Shown in pieces: positions 55,848 through 64,000 of a stretch of DNA of 64,000 nucleotides. The stretch is from the NCBI GenBank assembly GCA_964561005.1, contig CAZLNO010000004.1, positions 1-64,000 on the forward strand, given 5' to 3'. A program made the translations under genes and the position numbers. The notes beneath the pieces were generated by a model that searched no databases, had not been told where the DNA came from, and worked only from the letters and a program-made list of their open reading frames with translations. The first letter of the stretch is position 1. Each line of letters begins with the position of its first letter. The DNA comes from CAZLNO01 sp964561005 (lineage in GTDB: Bacteria; Pseudomonadota; Alphaproteobacteria; Kiloniellales; Rhodovibrionaceae).

Positions 55848-56378
55848 ATGGCGATGATACTGATCGGACTCGGTGCGAACCTTCCCTCCCGCCGGCACGG
55901 CCCGCCGCGCGCGACGCTGTGCGCGGCGCTCGACATGCTGCAGGCGCGCGGCGTGCGCGTGCAGGCGCGCTCGAGCTGGTACGAGAGCGCGCCGGTGCCG
56001 CCCTCCGACCAGCCCTGGTTCGTCAACGCGGTGGCGGCGGTCGCGACGGAGCTGGCGCCGGCGGTGCTGCTGCGCACCCTGCACGACGTCGAGGGCGCCC
56101 TGGGCCGGGTGCGCGGGGACGTGCGCAACGCGCCGCGCGCGGCCGACCTGGACCTGCTGGACCACGACGGTCGGGTGAGCACGCCGGACGACTGGCCGCG
56201 GCTGCCGCATCCGCGCCTGCACGAACGGGCCTTCGTGCTGCGGCCCTTGCTGGAGCTGGCGCCGGACTGGCGGCATCCGGTCTGCGGCCAGGACCCCGCG
56301 GAGTTGCTGCGACGGCTGCCCGACGACCAGCCCTGCCTGCGCGTGCCGGAGCCCGCCTGCCGGCGGCGTCACCCTTGA
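55848..56378 (+). CDS. folK: 2-Amino-4-hydroxy-6-hydroxymethyldihydropteridine pyrophosphokinase
   Basis: HPPK transfers pyrophosphate to the pterin in folate synthesis. The 176-residue protein has LIGLGANL, SSWYESAPVPPSDQPWFVNAV, ARAADLDLLDHDG (metal-binding Asp pair) and HPRLHERAFVLRPL. The pathway starts with the FolE product. It precedes rpoZ. Confidence 0.95.
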   Translation: MAMILIGLGANLPSRRHGPPRATLCAALDMLQARGVRVQARSSWYESAPVPPSDQPWFVNAVAAVATELAPAVLLRTLHDVEGALGRVRGDVRNAPRAADLDLLDHDGRVSTPDDWPRLPHPRLHERAFVLRPLLELAPDWRHPVCGQDPAELLRRLPDDQPCLRVPEPACRRRHP

Positions 56379-56451
56379 AGGCTTGCCGGTAACTCCCTAT
56401 AACCACGCCGCAACGCCAAGACGACATCCCTGCAGGAGCCGACCCCGAACC

Positions 56452-56937
56452 ATGGCCCGCGTTACAGTCGAAGACTGCATCCTCCAGATCCCCAACCGTT
56501 TCAAGCTGGTGATGCTCGCCGCCCAGCGGGCGCGCGACATCGCGGCCGGCGCGCCGCTCACCCTGGACCGCGACAACGACAAGAATCCTGTCGTCGCCCT
56601 GCGCGAGATCGCCGAGCAGCGCATCGACTTCGGGCACCTGGAAGACGCGCTGATCCAGGCCCAGCAGAAGTACGTCGCCCGCGACGAGGCCGAGGAGGAA
56701 CTGCCCGAGTTCGACGCCCTGGAAGGCGAGCTGGAGGCCAGCGCGCGCATGGCCGCGGAGAACCTGGAAGCCGGGCTGCAGGAAGGCGAGGCCGCCGGCG
56801 CCGGCGAAGGCGGTGGACCGGCCGGCGGCGAGGCCGAGGAGACGGCGGCCGCCGAGGCCTCGCTGGAGGCGCTGGCCGAGCGGGAGGCCGAGGACGCCGA
56901 GGACGCGGAGTCATCCGCCGAGGACGAGGACGTCTAG
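56452..56937 (+). CDS. rpoZ: RNA polymerase omega subunit with acidic extension
   Basis: Omega stabilises RNA polymerase assembly. Residues 1-60 carry the conserved core (MARVTVEDCILQIPNRFKLVMLAAQRARDIAAGA and NPVVALREIAEQRI). The protein is 161 residues against about 90 in E. coli. The extension beyond residue 85 is strongly acidic (many Glu, Asp, Ala). Alphaproteobacterial omega is often longer, but this tail is notable. It lies just before rsh, the gene for ppGpp synthesis; in E. coli omega forms part of a ppGpp site. Confidence 0.95.
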   Translation: MARVTVEDCILQIPNRFKLVMLAAQRARDIAAGAPLTLDRDNDKNPVVALREIAEQRIDFGHLEDALIQAQQKYVARDEAEEELPEFDALEGELEASARMAAENLEAGLQEGEAAGAGEGGGPAGGEAEETAAAEASLEALAEREAEDAEDAESSAEDEDV

Positions 56938-57072
56938 CGCGCGGCTGCACGAGACGACCCGGTTATTTCATCGCCGCGCGAGGTCTCGCCTTGGCGCGGC
57001 GCGCCGCGGCACGTACATTGAGAAGGGGTGGCGGCGGGGCCGCTCCAAGGGTTGCAGATCGCGTGTCGCGGC

Positions 57073-59217
57073 ATGATTCGGCAGTTCGAGCTTGTTGAGA
57101 AGGTCAAGGCGTACGATCCGGGCGCGGACGAGGACGCGCTGAACCGGGCGTACGTCTTCGCAATGAAGGCGCACGGCGCGCAGACCCGTGCGTCGGGCGA
57201 TCCGTACTTCTCGCACCCCCTGGAGGTCGCCGGCATCCTGACCTCGCTGAAGCTCGACACCGCCTCGATCGTCACCGCCCTGCTGCACGATACCGTCGAG
57301 GACACCGACACCAGGATCGAGGATATCGAGAAGCTCTTCGGCAAGGACGTCGCGCGCCTGGTCGACGGCGTGACCAAGCTGTCGCGCATCGAGCTGCAGT
57401 CCGAATCCAGCCGGCACGCGGAAAACTTCCGCAAGCTGGTGCTGGCGCTTTCCGAGGACATCCGGGTCCTGCTGGTCAAGCTCGCCGACCGTCTGCACAA
57501 CATGCAGACGCTGAACCACGTGCAGTCCGAGGAGAAGCGTCGCCGCATCGCCCGCGAGACGCTGGAGATCTACGCGCCGCTGGCCGAGCGCATCGGCATG
57601 CACCGGTTCAAGGATGACCTGGAGGACCTGGCCTTCCAGCACCTGCACCCCGACGCCCGGGACTCCATCGTCAAGCGGCTGGAGTTCCTGCACAAGCGCG
57701 GCGGCGACCTGGAGGCGCGGGTGACCGAGCAGCTCCGGAAGGCGCTGGGCGAGGAGGGCGTGGACGCCGAGGTCACGGGGCGAATGAAGACGCCCTACTC
57801 GATCTGGCGCAAGATGCAGCGCAAGGACATCGGCTTCGAGCAGCTCTCCGACATCATGGCCTTTCGCGTCGTGGTCGACGGCGTGCAGGACTGCTACCAC
57901 GCGCTGGGCGTGCTGCATTCGCACTATCCGGTGGTGCCGGGGCGCTTCAAGGACTATATCTCCACGCCCAAGCCGAACGGCTACCGCTCGCTGCACACCG
58001 GCCTGATCGGCCCGGAGCGCCAGCGCATCGAGGTGCAGATCCGCACCCGCAAGATGCACGAGGTGGCCGAGTACGGCGTCGCCGCGCACTGGATGTACAA
58101 GCAGCATCCGGAGGAGCACCTGGACGGCCGGCAATACCGCTGGGTGCGCGAGCTGCTGGACATCCTGGAGCACGCGTCCAATCCCGAGGAATTCCTGGAG
58201 CACACCAAGCTGGAGATGTTCCAGCACCAGGTGTTCTGCTTCACGCCCAAGGGCGACCTGATCGCCCTGCCGCGCGGCGCCACGCCGATCGACTTCGCCT
58301 ACGCGGTGCACTCGGAGATCGGCGACACCTGCGTGGGCGCCAAGGTGAACGGCCGCATGGTGCCGCTGCGCAGCGCGCTGGAGAACGGCGACCAGGTGGA
58401 TATCGTCACCTCCAAGGCGCAGACGCCCTCGCCGGACTGGGAGAAGTTCGTCGCCACCGGCAAGGCGAAGGCGCGGATCCGCCGCTTCATCCGCCTGCGC
58501 GAGCGCGAGGAATACACCCAGCTCGGCCGCCAGATGGTGCAGAAGGCCTTCCGCCAGGACGGCTACGAGTTCCACGAGAAGGCGCTGCAGGGCGTCTTGA
58601 AGAAGTTCAAGGCGGATCACGTCGACGACCTCTACGTCGCCGTGGGCCGCGGCGATTTCACGGCGCGCGAGGTGCTGCACGCGGTCTTCCCCGGCGCCAA
58701 GGAGAGCGGCAAGGACCGCAAGGTCGTCCCCATCGGCCGCGCCCGGACGAAGCAGGGCAAGCAGGAAAGCGCGGTGCCCATCCGCGGCCTGATCCCGGGC
58801 ATGGCGGTGCACTTCGCGCACTGCTGCCACCCGCTGCCGGGCGAACGCATCGTCGGCATCGTCACCACCGGCAAGGGCGTGACGGTGCACACCATCGACT
58901 GCGAGACCCTGGAGAACTTCCAGGACGCGCCGGAGCGCTGGGTCGATCTGTCCTGGGGCGTGGAGGAGAGCGAGGAGTCCTATACCGGCCGCCTCCATGT
59001 CGTGGTCGCCAACGAGCCCGGCAGCCTGGGCTCGCTGTCCACCGTCATCGGCCGCCACCAGGCGAACATCAGCAACCTGAAGATCATCAACCGCTCGATG
59101 GACTTCTTCGAGATGCTGATCGACCTGCAGGTCAGCGACGTCAAGCACCTGACCGACGTCATGGCAGCGCTGCGGGCGACTCCTGTGATAACCTCGGTGG
59201 AGCGGGCGCGGGGCTAG
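57073..59217 (+). CDS. rsh: Bifunctional (p)ppGpp synthetase/hydrolase (RelA/SpoT homologue)
   Basis: Rsh makes and degrades (p)ppGpp in the stringent response. The 714-residue protein has an HD hydrolase domain (FSHPLEVAGIL, LLHDTVEDT, VKLADRLHNMQTL), a synthetase domain (RMKTPYSIWRKMQRKD, KDYISTPKPNGYRSLHT), a TGS domain (VFCFTPKGDLIALPRGATPIDFAY) and a C-terminal ACT domain. Both active sites look intact. A GTG at 57028 is an alternative start; 57073 gives the family N-terminus. Confidence 0.97.
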   Translation: MIRQFELVEKVKAYDPGADEDALNRAYVFAMKAHGAQTRASGDPYFSHPLEVAGILTSLKLDTASIVTALLHDTVEDTDTRIEDIEKLFGKDVARLVDGVTKLSRIELQSESSRHAENFRKLVLALSEDIRVLLVKLADRLHNMQTLNHVQSEEKRRRIARETLEIYAPLAERIGMHRFKDDLEDLAFQHLHPDARDSIVKRLEFLHKRGGDLEARVTEQLRKALGEEGVDAEVTGRMKTPYSIWRKMQRKDIGFEQLSDIMAFRVVVDGVQDCYHALGVLHSHYPVVPGRFKDYISTPKPNGYRSLHTGLIGPERQRIEVQIRTRKMHEVAEYGVAAHWMYKQHPEEHLDGRQYRWVRELLDILEHASNPEEFLEHTKLEMFQHQVFCFTPKGDLIALPRGATPIDFAYAVHSEIGDTCVGAKVNGRMVPLRSALENGDQVDIVTSKAQTPSPDWEKFVATGKAKARIRRFIRLREREEYTQLGRQMVQKAFRQDGYEFHEKALQGVLKKFKADHVDDLYVAVGRGDFTAREVLHAVFPGAKESGKDRKVVPIGRARTKQGKQESAVPIRGLIPGMAVHFAHCCHPLPGERIVGIVTTGKGVTVHTIDCETLENFQDAPERWVDLSWGVEESEESYTGRLHVVVANEPGSLGSLSTVIGRHQANISNLKIINRSMDFFEMLIDLQVSDVKHLTDVMAALRATPVITSVERARG

Positions 59218-59256
59218 GGCCCGCGACGGGAAGGCCGCAAACGAGAGACGCCGTGC

Positions 59257-59847
59257 ATGCTGTTCGGTCGCCGCACGCGCAAGAGCCTCTGGAGCCGGGT
59301 GGCGGAGTTCGTCTGGCCCCGGGCCGGGGTGAAGCGTGCGGTCAAGTACGTCGCGCACCGAGTCGCGCGCCTGCCGGGCACGCCCTACAGCATCGCCGCC
59401 GGCTTCGCCGCCGGGGCGGCGGTCTCCTTCACGCCCTTCATCGGCCTGCACTTCGTGCTGGGCGCGCTGATCGCGCTGCTGATCGGCGGCAACCTGATCG
59501 CCTCCGCCATCGGGACTACCGTCGGCAATCCCTGGACCTTTCCCTTCATCTGGTCGCTGATCTATACCATCGGCCTTTGGGTGCTGGGGGAGGCGCGCAC
59601 CGCCACCCTGCCGGACGAACTGACGTTGAGCTACATCTTCGACCGGCCCTTCGAGGTGCTGTATCCCATGGTGATCGGCGCGGTCCCGGTGAGCATCATC
59701 GCTTGGCTCGTCTTCTTCTGGCCGTGCTATAAGGCGGTGGGCCGCTATCAAGCCATGCGTGAGGCCCGGCGGCGGCGGGCCCGTCGGCGGCCGCGCCGCT
59801 CGCGGCGGATGACGACGGGCTACAGGGCGAAGGGAGAGCAGGGATGA
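59257..59847 (+). CDS. DUF2062 membrane protein
   Basis: The 196-residue inner-membrane protein has three hydrophobic segments (ALIALLIGGNLIASAIG, FPFIWSLIYTIGLWVL, IGAVPVSIIAWLVFFW) and the DUF2062 signature GTPYSIAAGFAAGAAVSFTPFIGLH and TTVGNPWTFP. The C-terminal tail is arginine-rich. It lies between rsh and pdxJ, a conserved location. The stop overlaps the pdxJ start (ATGA). Confidence 0.93.
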   Translation: MLFGRRTRKSLWSRVAEFVWPRAGVKRAVKYVAHRVARLPGTPYSIAAGFAAGAAVSFTPFIGLHFVLGALIALLIGGNLIASAIGTTVGNPWTFPFIWSLIYTIGLWVLGEARTATLPDELTLSYIFDRPFEVLYPMVIGAVPVSIIAWLVFFWPCYKAVGRYQAMREARRRRARRRPRRSRRMTTGYRAKGEQG

Positions 59848-60602
59848 GCCCATATCTGCGCCTCGGGGTGAACATCGACCACGTGGCGACCATCCGCAAC
59901 GCGCGCGGCGGGCCGCACCCCGACCCGGTGCGCGCCGCCCGTCTGGCCGCCGCGGCCGGGGCGGACGGCATCACGGCGCACTTGCGCGAGGATCGCCGGC
60001 ACATCTCCGACGCCGACGTGGCGCGGCTGTCGGCCGAGATCGACCGGCCGCTCAATCTGGAAATGGCGGCCACCGAGGAGATGCTGGCGTTTGCCGTGCG
60101 CCATCGCCCGCACGCCGCCTGCATCGTGCCGGAGCGGCGCGAGGAGCGCACCACCGAGGGCGGCCTGGACGTGGCCGGGCAGGCCGGGATGCTGCGCGGC
60201 TACGTGGCGCGGCTGCGCGAGGCGGGCATTCGCGTGTCCCTTTTCGTCGAGCCGGAGGACCGCCACCTGGAGGCCGCGAAGGCCATCGGCGCGCCGGTCG
60301 TCGAGCTGCACACCGGCGCCTACTGCGAGGCCTTCCACGCCCACGGCGAGGGGTCGGAGACCCGGCGTGAGCTGGGGCGCATCGAGGCGGCGGCGGCCGT
60401 GGCGGACCGCCTGGGGCTGGAGTGCCACGCCGGCCACGGCCTGACCTACGAGACCGTCAAGCCGGTCGCCGCCATCGCCAACGTGGTGGAGCTGAACATC
60501 GGCCACTTCCTGATTGGCGAGGCCATCTTCTCCGGCCTGGACAGCGCGGTGAAGCGGATGCGCGCGCTGATGGACGAGGCGCGCGCGGCGCGGACGGCAT
60601 GA
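59844..60602 (+). CDS. pdxJ: Pyridoxine 5'-phosphate synthase
   Basis: PdxJ closes the pyridine ring of vitamin B6 from 1-deoxyxylulose phosphate and 3-amino-1-hydroxyacetone phosphate. The 252-residue barrel has LGVNIDHVATIRNARG, GADGITAHLREDRRHI, NLEMAATEEM, VELHTGAYC and HAGHGLTYE. Start and stop overlap the neighbours, so translation is coupled. Confidence 0.97.
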   Translation: MSPYLRLGVNIDHVATIRNARGGPHPDPVRAARLAAAAGADGITAHLREDRRHISDADVARLSAEIDRPLNLEMAATEEMLAFAVRHRPHAACIVPERREERTTEGGLDVAGQAGMLRGYVARLREAGIRVSLFVEPEDRHLEAAKAIGAPVVELHTGAYCEAFHAHGEGSETRRELGRIEAAAAVADRLGLECHAGHGLTYETVKPVAAIANVVELNIGHFLIGEAIFSGLDSAVKRMRALMDEARAARTA

Positions 60603-61018
60603 GCGGCATGATCCTGGGCCTGGGCAACGACATCATCGACATCCGCCGCGTCGAGCGCACGCTGGATCGCTTCGGCGACCGCTTCGTTCAGCGAGTCTTT
60701 ACCGAAGTTGAGCAAAGAAAGTCCGACCGCCGGGCGAATCGCGCGGCCAGCTACGCCAAGCGCTTCGCCGCCAAGGAGGCCTGCGCCAAGGCGCTGGGCA
60801 CCGGCGTGCCGCGGGCGGGGGTGTTCTGGCGCGACATGGGGGTGGTGAACCTGCCCAGTGGCAAGCCGACGATGGCGCTGACCGGCGGCGCGGCCGAGCG
60901 CCTGACGGCGATGACCCCGCCGGGCATGACCGCGCAAATCGACGTGTCGATCACCGACGACTATCCGCAGGCCCAGGTGATCGTGCTGATATCCGCCCTG
61001 CCTGCGGGCGAGGAATGA
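60599..61018 (+). CDS. acpS: Holo-[acyl-carrier-protein] synthase
   Basis: AcpS attaches phosphopantetheine to ACP. The 139-residue enzyme has GLGNDIIDIRRVERTLDRFGDRF (metal Asp), YAKRFAAKEACAKALG (catalytic) and VSITDDYPQAQ. Its ATG overlaps the pdxJ stop and its stop overlaps the lepB start (both ATGA). If the pCL carrier-like domain is real, this is one transferase that could modify it. Confidence 0.96.
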   Translation: MSGMILGLGNDIIDIRRVERTLDRFGDRFVQRVFTEVEQRKSDRRANRAASYAKRFAAKEACAKALGTGVPRAGVFWRDMGVVNLPSGKPTMALTGGAAERLTAMTPPGMTAQIDVSITDDYPQAQVIVLISALPAGEE

Positions 61019-61773
61019 GTTCCGCGTTCAATATGGATTACATGACCAATACAACAGCCAAGAAGAAGGGTTCCCTGGGCGAGACGGTGCGCACCATCGT
61101 CTGGGCGGTCCTCATCGCGCTGGTCATCCGCACCTTCGCCTTCGAGCCTTTCAGCATTCCCTCGGGGTCGATGATTCCGACGCTTCTGGTGGGTGACTAC
61201 CTCTTCGTCTCGAAGTACACCTACGGCTACAGCCAGTACTCGCTGCCGTTCAGCCCGCCGCTGTTCGACGGCCGCGTCCTGGGCGACACGCCGGAGCGGG
61301 GCGACGTCGCGGTGTTCAAGCTGCCCACCGACAACCAGACCGACTACATCAAGCGCGTGATCGGCCTGCCCGGCGACCGCGTCCAGGTGCGCGGCGGCGT
61401 GCTGCACATCAACGGCGAGCCGGTGGAGCGCGAGAAGCTGCGCGAGATCAAGGTCGGCAACGCCGGCATCACGATCTATCGCGAAACCCTGCCCAACGGC
61501 GTCTCGCACCTGATCCGCGAGCGCAGCGACCGCGAGTGGTACGACAACACCCCGGTGTTCCGCGTGCCCGAGGGGCACTACTTCATGATGGGCGACAACC
61601 GGGATTCCAGCCAGGACAGCCGGACCGAGAAGGTGGGCTACGTGCCCTTCGAGAACTTCGTGGGCCGGGCGGAGTTCCTGTTCTTCTCCCACGACGGTTC
61701 GGCGTCGGTCTGGGAGATCTGGAATTGGCCGGCGGCCATCCGCTTCGGCCGCATTTTCGATGGCATCAACTAG
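61015..61773 (+). CDS. lepB: Signal peptidase I
   Basis: LepB removes signal peptides outside the inner membrane. The 252-residue protein has one N-terminal membrane segment (TIVWAVLIALVIRTFAF), nucleophile Ser in IPSGSMIPTL, the general base Lys in DYIKRVIGLPGD and the GDNRDSSQDSR box. It overlaps acpS and, by 14 bp, rnc. Confidence 0.97.
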   Translation: MSSAFNMDYMTNTTAKKKGSLGETVRTIVWAVLIALVIRTFAFEPFSIPSGSMIPTLLVGDYLFVSKYTYGYSQYSLPFSPPLFDGRVLGDTPERGDVAVFKLPTDNQTDYIKRVIGLPGDRVQVRGGVLHINGEPVEREKLREIKVGNAGITIYRETLPNGVSHLIRERSDREWYDNTPVFRVPEGHYFMMGDNRDSSQDSRTEKVGYVPFENFVGRAEFLFFSHDGSASVWEIWNWPAAIRFGRIFDGIN

Positions 61774-62503
61774 CCGCGATTCGAAGGGCGAGGGCGCCTC
61801 CCCCGAGGCGGCGCTGTCGGACCTCCTCGGCCACCGCTTTCGCAAGCCGGCGCTGCTGCGCCAGGCGCTGACGCACGCCAGCGCGGCGGGCATGCGCAAG
61901 AGCGAGACGGCCAGCTACGAGCGGCTGGAGTTCCTGGGTGACCGCGTGCTGGGGCTGATCGTCGCCGACATGCTGATCGACGCCTTCCCGCGCGAGCCCG
62001 AGGGCGCGCTGGCGCGACGCCACGCCGTGCTGGTCAGCCGCGAGTCCCTGGCGGAGGTGGCGCGCGAACTGGACCTCGGCCGCTTCCTGGTCGTCTCCCG
62101 CGGCGAGGCCGAAGGCGGCGGGCGCGAGAACCCGGCCATGCTGGCCGACGTCTGCGAGGCGATCATCGGCGCGCTGTACCGCGACGGCGGGCTGAAGGCG
62201 GCGCGCGCCTTCGTGGAGCCGCGCTGGCGGGCGTTGCTGCACCAGGACCGCAAGCCGCCGCGGGACCCCAAGACGGCGCTGCAGGAGTGGGCGCAGGGTC
62301 GCGGCCTGCCGCTGCCGGACTACCGCGAGGTGGGGCGCGAGGGACCGGCGCACGACCCGCGCTTCACCGTGGAGGTGCACATTCCCGGCCACGCGCCGGT
62401 GGCGGGCGAGGGCCGCTCCAAGCGCCTGGCCGAGCAGGCGGCGGCGCGCGCGATGCTGGCGCGGGTCGGCGGCGAGGGCGGCGGCGAGGGTGGGGCGTCA
62501 TGA
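61760..62503 (+). CDS. rnc: Ribonuclease III
   Basis: RNase III cuts double-stranded RNA in rRNA processing and regulation. The 247-residue protein has the catalytic signature YERLEFLGDRVLGL, LADVCEAIIGALY and a C-terminal dsRNA-binding domain (DPKTALQEWAQGRGLPLPDYREV, EGRSKRLAEQAAARAML). A Gly-rich tail follows. Overlaps with lepB and era show tight coupling. Confidence 0.97.
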   Translation: MASTSRDSKGEGASPEAALSDLLGHRFRKPALLRQALTHASAAGMRKSETASYERLEFLGDRVLGLIVADMLIDAFPREPEGALARRHAVLVSRESLAEVARELDLGRFLVVSRGEAEGGGRENPAMLADVCEAIIGALYRDGGLKAARAFVEPRWRALLHQDRKPPRDPKTALQEWAQGRGLPLPDYREVGREGPAHDPRFTVEVHIPGHAPVAGEGRSKRLAEQAAARAMLARVGGEGGGEGGAS

Positions 62504-63426
62504 CGGACGACGCGACCGCGGAGGCGGCACCGACCCGCTGCGGCGTGGTGGCGCTGATCGGCGCGCCGAACGCGGGCAAGTCGACGCTGCTGAACCAGCT
62601 TGTCGGCGCCAAGGTCTCCATCGTCACCCACAAGGTGCAGACCACCCGCGCCCGCGTGCGCGGCGTGGCGATCGAGGGCGCGGCGCAGATCGTGCTGGTG
62701 GACACCCCGGGCATCTTCAGCCGCGCCAAGCGCCGGCTGGAGCGCGCGATGCTGCGCGCCGCCTGGGAGAGCGCGGAGGACGCCGACGTCGTGGTGCTGC
62801 TCTACGACGCCGCGCGGCGCGAGATCGACGACGAAACGCGCAAGATCCTCGACCGCCTGAAGGAGATCCGCCGGCCCTGCGTCCTGGCGCTGAACAAGAT
62901 CGACCGCATCCGCCGCGACAAGCTGCTGGGCCTGGCCGCGCGCTTCGACGCCGAGGGCGTGTTTGACCGCATCTTCATGATCTCCGCCCAGACCGGCGAC
63001 GGCGTGGCCGACCTCAAGCGCGATCTGGCCGCGCGCATGCCGGACGGCCCCTGGCTCTACCCCGAGGACCAGCTCTCCGACCTGCCCCTGCGCATCCTGG
63101 CCGCCGAGGTGACGCGCGAGAAGCTGTTCCTGAAGCTGCACGAGGAGCTGCCGTACTCGCTCACCGTGGAGACCGACGCCTGGCAGGAGTTCGCCGACGG
63201 GAGCTGCCGCCTCGACCAGACCATCTACGTCGAGCGCGAGGCCCAGAAGAAGATCGTCCTGGGCAAGCGCGGCGAGGCCATCCGCAAGGTCCGCGAGGCC
63301 GTCCAGCGCGAACTGCAAGCCGAACTCGAACGCCCGGTACACCTCTTCCTCTTCGTCAAGGTCCGCGAACGCTGGACCGAGGACCCGGAACGGTATCGGG
63401 ATTTGGGGTTGGCGTTTGATGTTTGA
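62500..63426 (+). CDS. era: GTPase Era
   Basis: Era binds 16S rRNA in 30S ribosome assembly. The 308-residue protein has GAPNAGKSTLLNQLVG, the switch region, DTPGIFS, NKIDRI and a C-terminal KH domain (VEREAQKKIVLGKRGEAIRKVREAVQ). Its ATG overlaps the rnc stop. It is the last gene before a 206-bp gap carrying a hairpin. Confidence 0.97.
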   Translation: MTDDATAEAAPTRCGVVALIGAPNAGKSTLLNQLVGAKVSIVTHKVQTTRARVRGVAIEGAAQIVLVDTPGIFSRAKRRLERAMLRAAWESAEDADVVVLLYDAARREIDDETRKILDRLKEIRRPCVLALNKIDRIRRDKLLGLAARFDAEGVFDRIFMISAQTGDGVADLKRDLAARMPDGPWLYPEDQLSDLPLRILAAEVTREKLFLKLHEELPYSLTVETDAWQEFADGSCRLDQTIYVEREAQKKIVLGKRGEAIRKVREAVQRELQAELERPVHLFLFVKVRERWTEDPERYRDLGLAFDV

Positions 63427-63544
63427 GGGAACTCTAGTAGCGAGGTTGGTGCGGGTCGCGATCGCACATGTCGCGGTATAGTTGTCTCGATGCGGGGCGG
63501 CAGCTTGCTGGCGCCCCGAACGTTTTGCCGGCGCGAGAAACGTT

Positions 63545-63570
63545 CCGGTCGCAGGCAAGCCTGCGACCGG
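63545..63570. repeat. Perfect 12-bp inverted repeat between era and recO
   Basis: CCGGTCGCAGGC and GCCTGCGACCGG face each other across two bases. No T-run follows, so it looks like a small dispersed palindrome rather than a terminator. Confidence 0.6.
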
Positions 63571-63633
63571 CGCGCACGTGAAGGGGGCGCAATCCCGCTC
63601 GACACTGCGCTACCGGCAGTCCATCTATCCCCC

Positions 63634-64000
63634 ATGATCGAATGGCAGGACGAGGGGATCGTTCTTTCGCGCAAGGCGCACGGCGAGGACGCGGCGATCG
63701 TGCAGCTTCTCACGCACGCGCACGGGCGGCATGCCGGGGTGGTGCGCGGGGGGCAGTCGCGGCGGGTGCGGGGGGCCTACGAGCCGGGGAACACCGTGCA
63801 GGCCACCTGGCGGGCGCGGCTGGCCGACCATCTGGGGCACTACACCTGCGAACTGCTGCACAGCCCGCTGGCCGACCTGCTGGGCGCGCCGGACCGCCTG
63901 GCGGCGCTGGCCGCGGCGGCGGCGGTGGCGGAGGGGGCGCTGCCCGAGCGCGCGGCGCACCCCGGCGCCTACGCCGGCACCCAGGCCCTGATCGCCGCGC
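63634..64000 (+). CDS. recO: DNA repair protein RecO (partial, cut by window end)
   Basis: RecO helps load RecA on gapped DNA. The visible 122 residues show the N-terminal OB fold (MIEWQDEGIVLSRKAHGEDAAIVQLLTHAHGRHAGVVRGG) and the start of the helical domain (HYTCELLHSPLADLLGAPDRLAALAAA). The rest is beyond the window. It follows era, as in other alphaproteobacteria, but 207 bp apart here. Confidence 0.93.
   Translation, partial: MIEWQDEGIVLSRKAHGEDAAIVQLLTHAHGRHAGVVRGGQSRRVRGAYEPGNTVQATWRARLADHLGHYTCELLHSPLADLLGAPDRLAALAAAAAVAEGALPERAAHPGAYAGTQALIAA

Overview
The window reads as a high-GC alphaproteobacterial chromosome, most like the Rhodospirillales and relatives. The strongest clue is the gene order on the right: lytic transglycosylase, dapA, smpB, folK, rpoZ, rsh, a DUF2062 gene, pdxJ, acpS, lepB, rnc, era, recO. 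A fused cysNC next to cysD, class II DAHP synthase, class I PHA synthase with a phasin, and a glycine-betaine type proVWX fit the same group. The most distinctive item is a complete photoactive yellow protein (PYP) cassette: pyp, a p-coumarate CoA ligase and a tyrosine ammonia-lyase. The species cannot be named from this.

Layout. 1-4.1 kb (minus strand) is a tightly coupled zinc-limitation type operon: folE, a HisI paralogue lacking one zinc cysteine, two small proteins, a COG0523 GTPase, DUF1826 and a shortened DUF1636-like gene, with a Zur-like palindrome upstream. 4.1-4.7 kb is a decayed IS21 end that cuts off a secreted-protein gene. 4.9-9.3 kb holds a gamma carbonic anhydrase, PHA synthase and a repeat-rich region leading into an OmpA-type lipoprotein. 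9.4-12 kb is an aminotransferase plus homoserine dehydrogenase pair. 12.1-15.3 kb is the PYP cassette. 15.5-19.1 kb holds glpX, recJ and a vWA protein. A tRNA-Glu at 19.2 kb carries the scar of a serine recombinase.

19.4-28.6 kb is mixed accessory and metabolic content: an exonuclease-like protein, a His-rich secreted protein, DUF1127, glutathione reductase, DAHP synthase and a nicotinate phosphoribosyltransferase-like gene. 28.8-32.4 kb is proVWX with a recognisable promoter and terminator. 32.7-41.4 kb holds a Sel1 protein, hutU, a cytochrome c and a phasin (both behind FNR/FixK-type boxes), rho, a possible orphan non-coding transcript, an esterase and a periplasmic binding protein paired with a sensor kinase. 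43.5-46.2 kb is the sulfate-activation pair cysD-cysNC. 46.5-48.8 kb is an M23 peptidase and bactofilin pair. 48.8-52.7 kb holds a dehydratase, a haloacid dehalogenase and a lytic transglycosylase. From 53 kb to the end is the conserved core cluster listed above, with recO cut by the window edge.

How parts work together. TAL makes p-coumarate from tyrosine, the ligase activates it and PYP binds it through a cysteine. PhaC and the phasin share a TGC-N3-GCA motif just downstream of their predicted promoters, as expected for a common PHA repressor. The phasin and the cytochrome c both lie behind TTGA-N6-TCAA boxes, which suggests that carbon storage and low-oxygen respiration are co-regulated. 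No CRISPR array or rRNA was seen.
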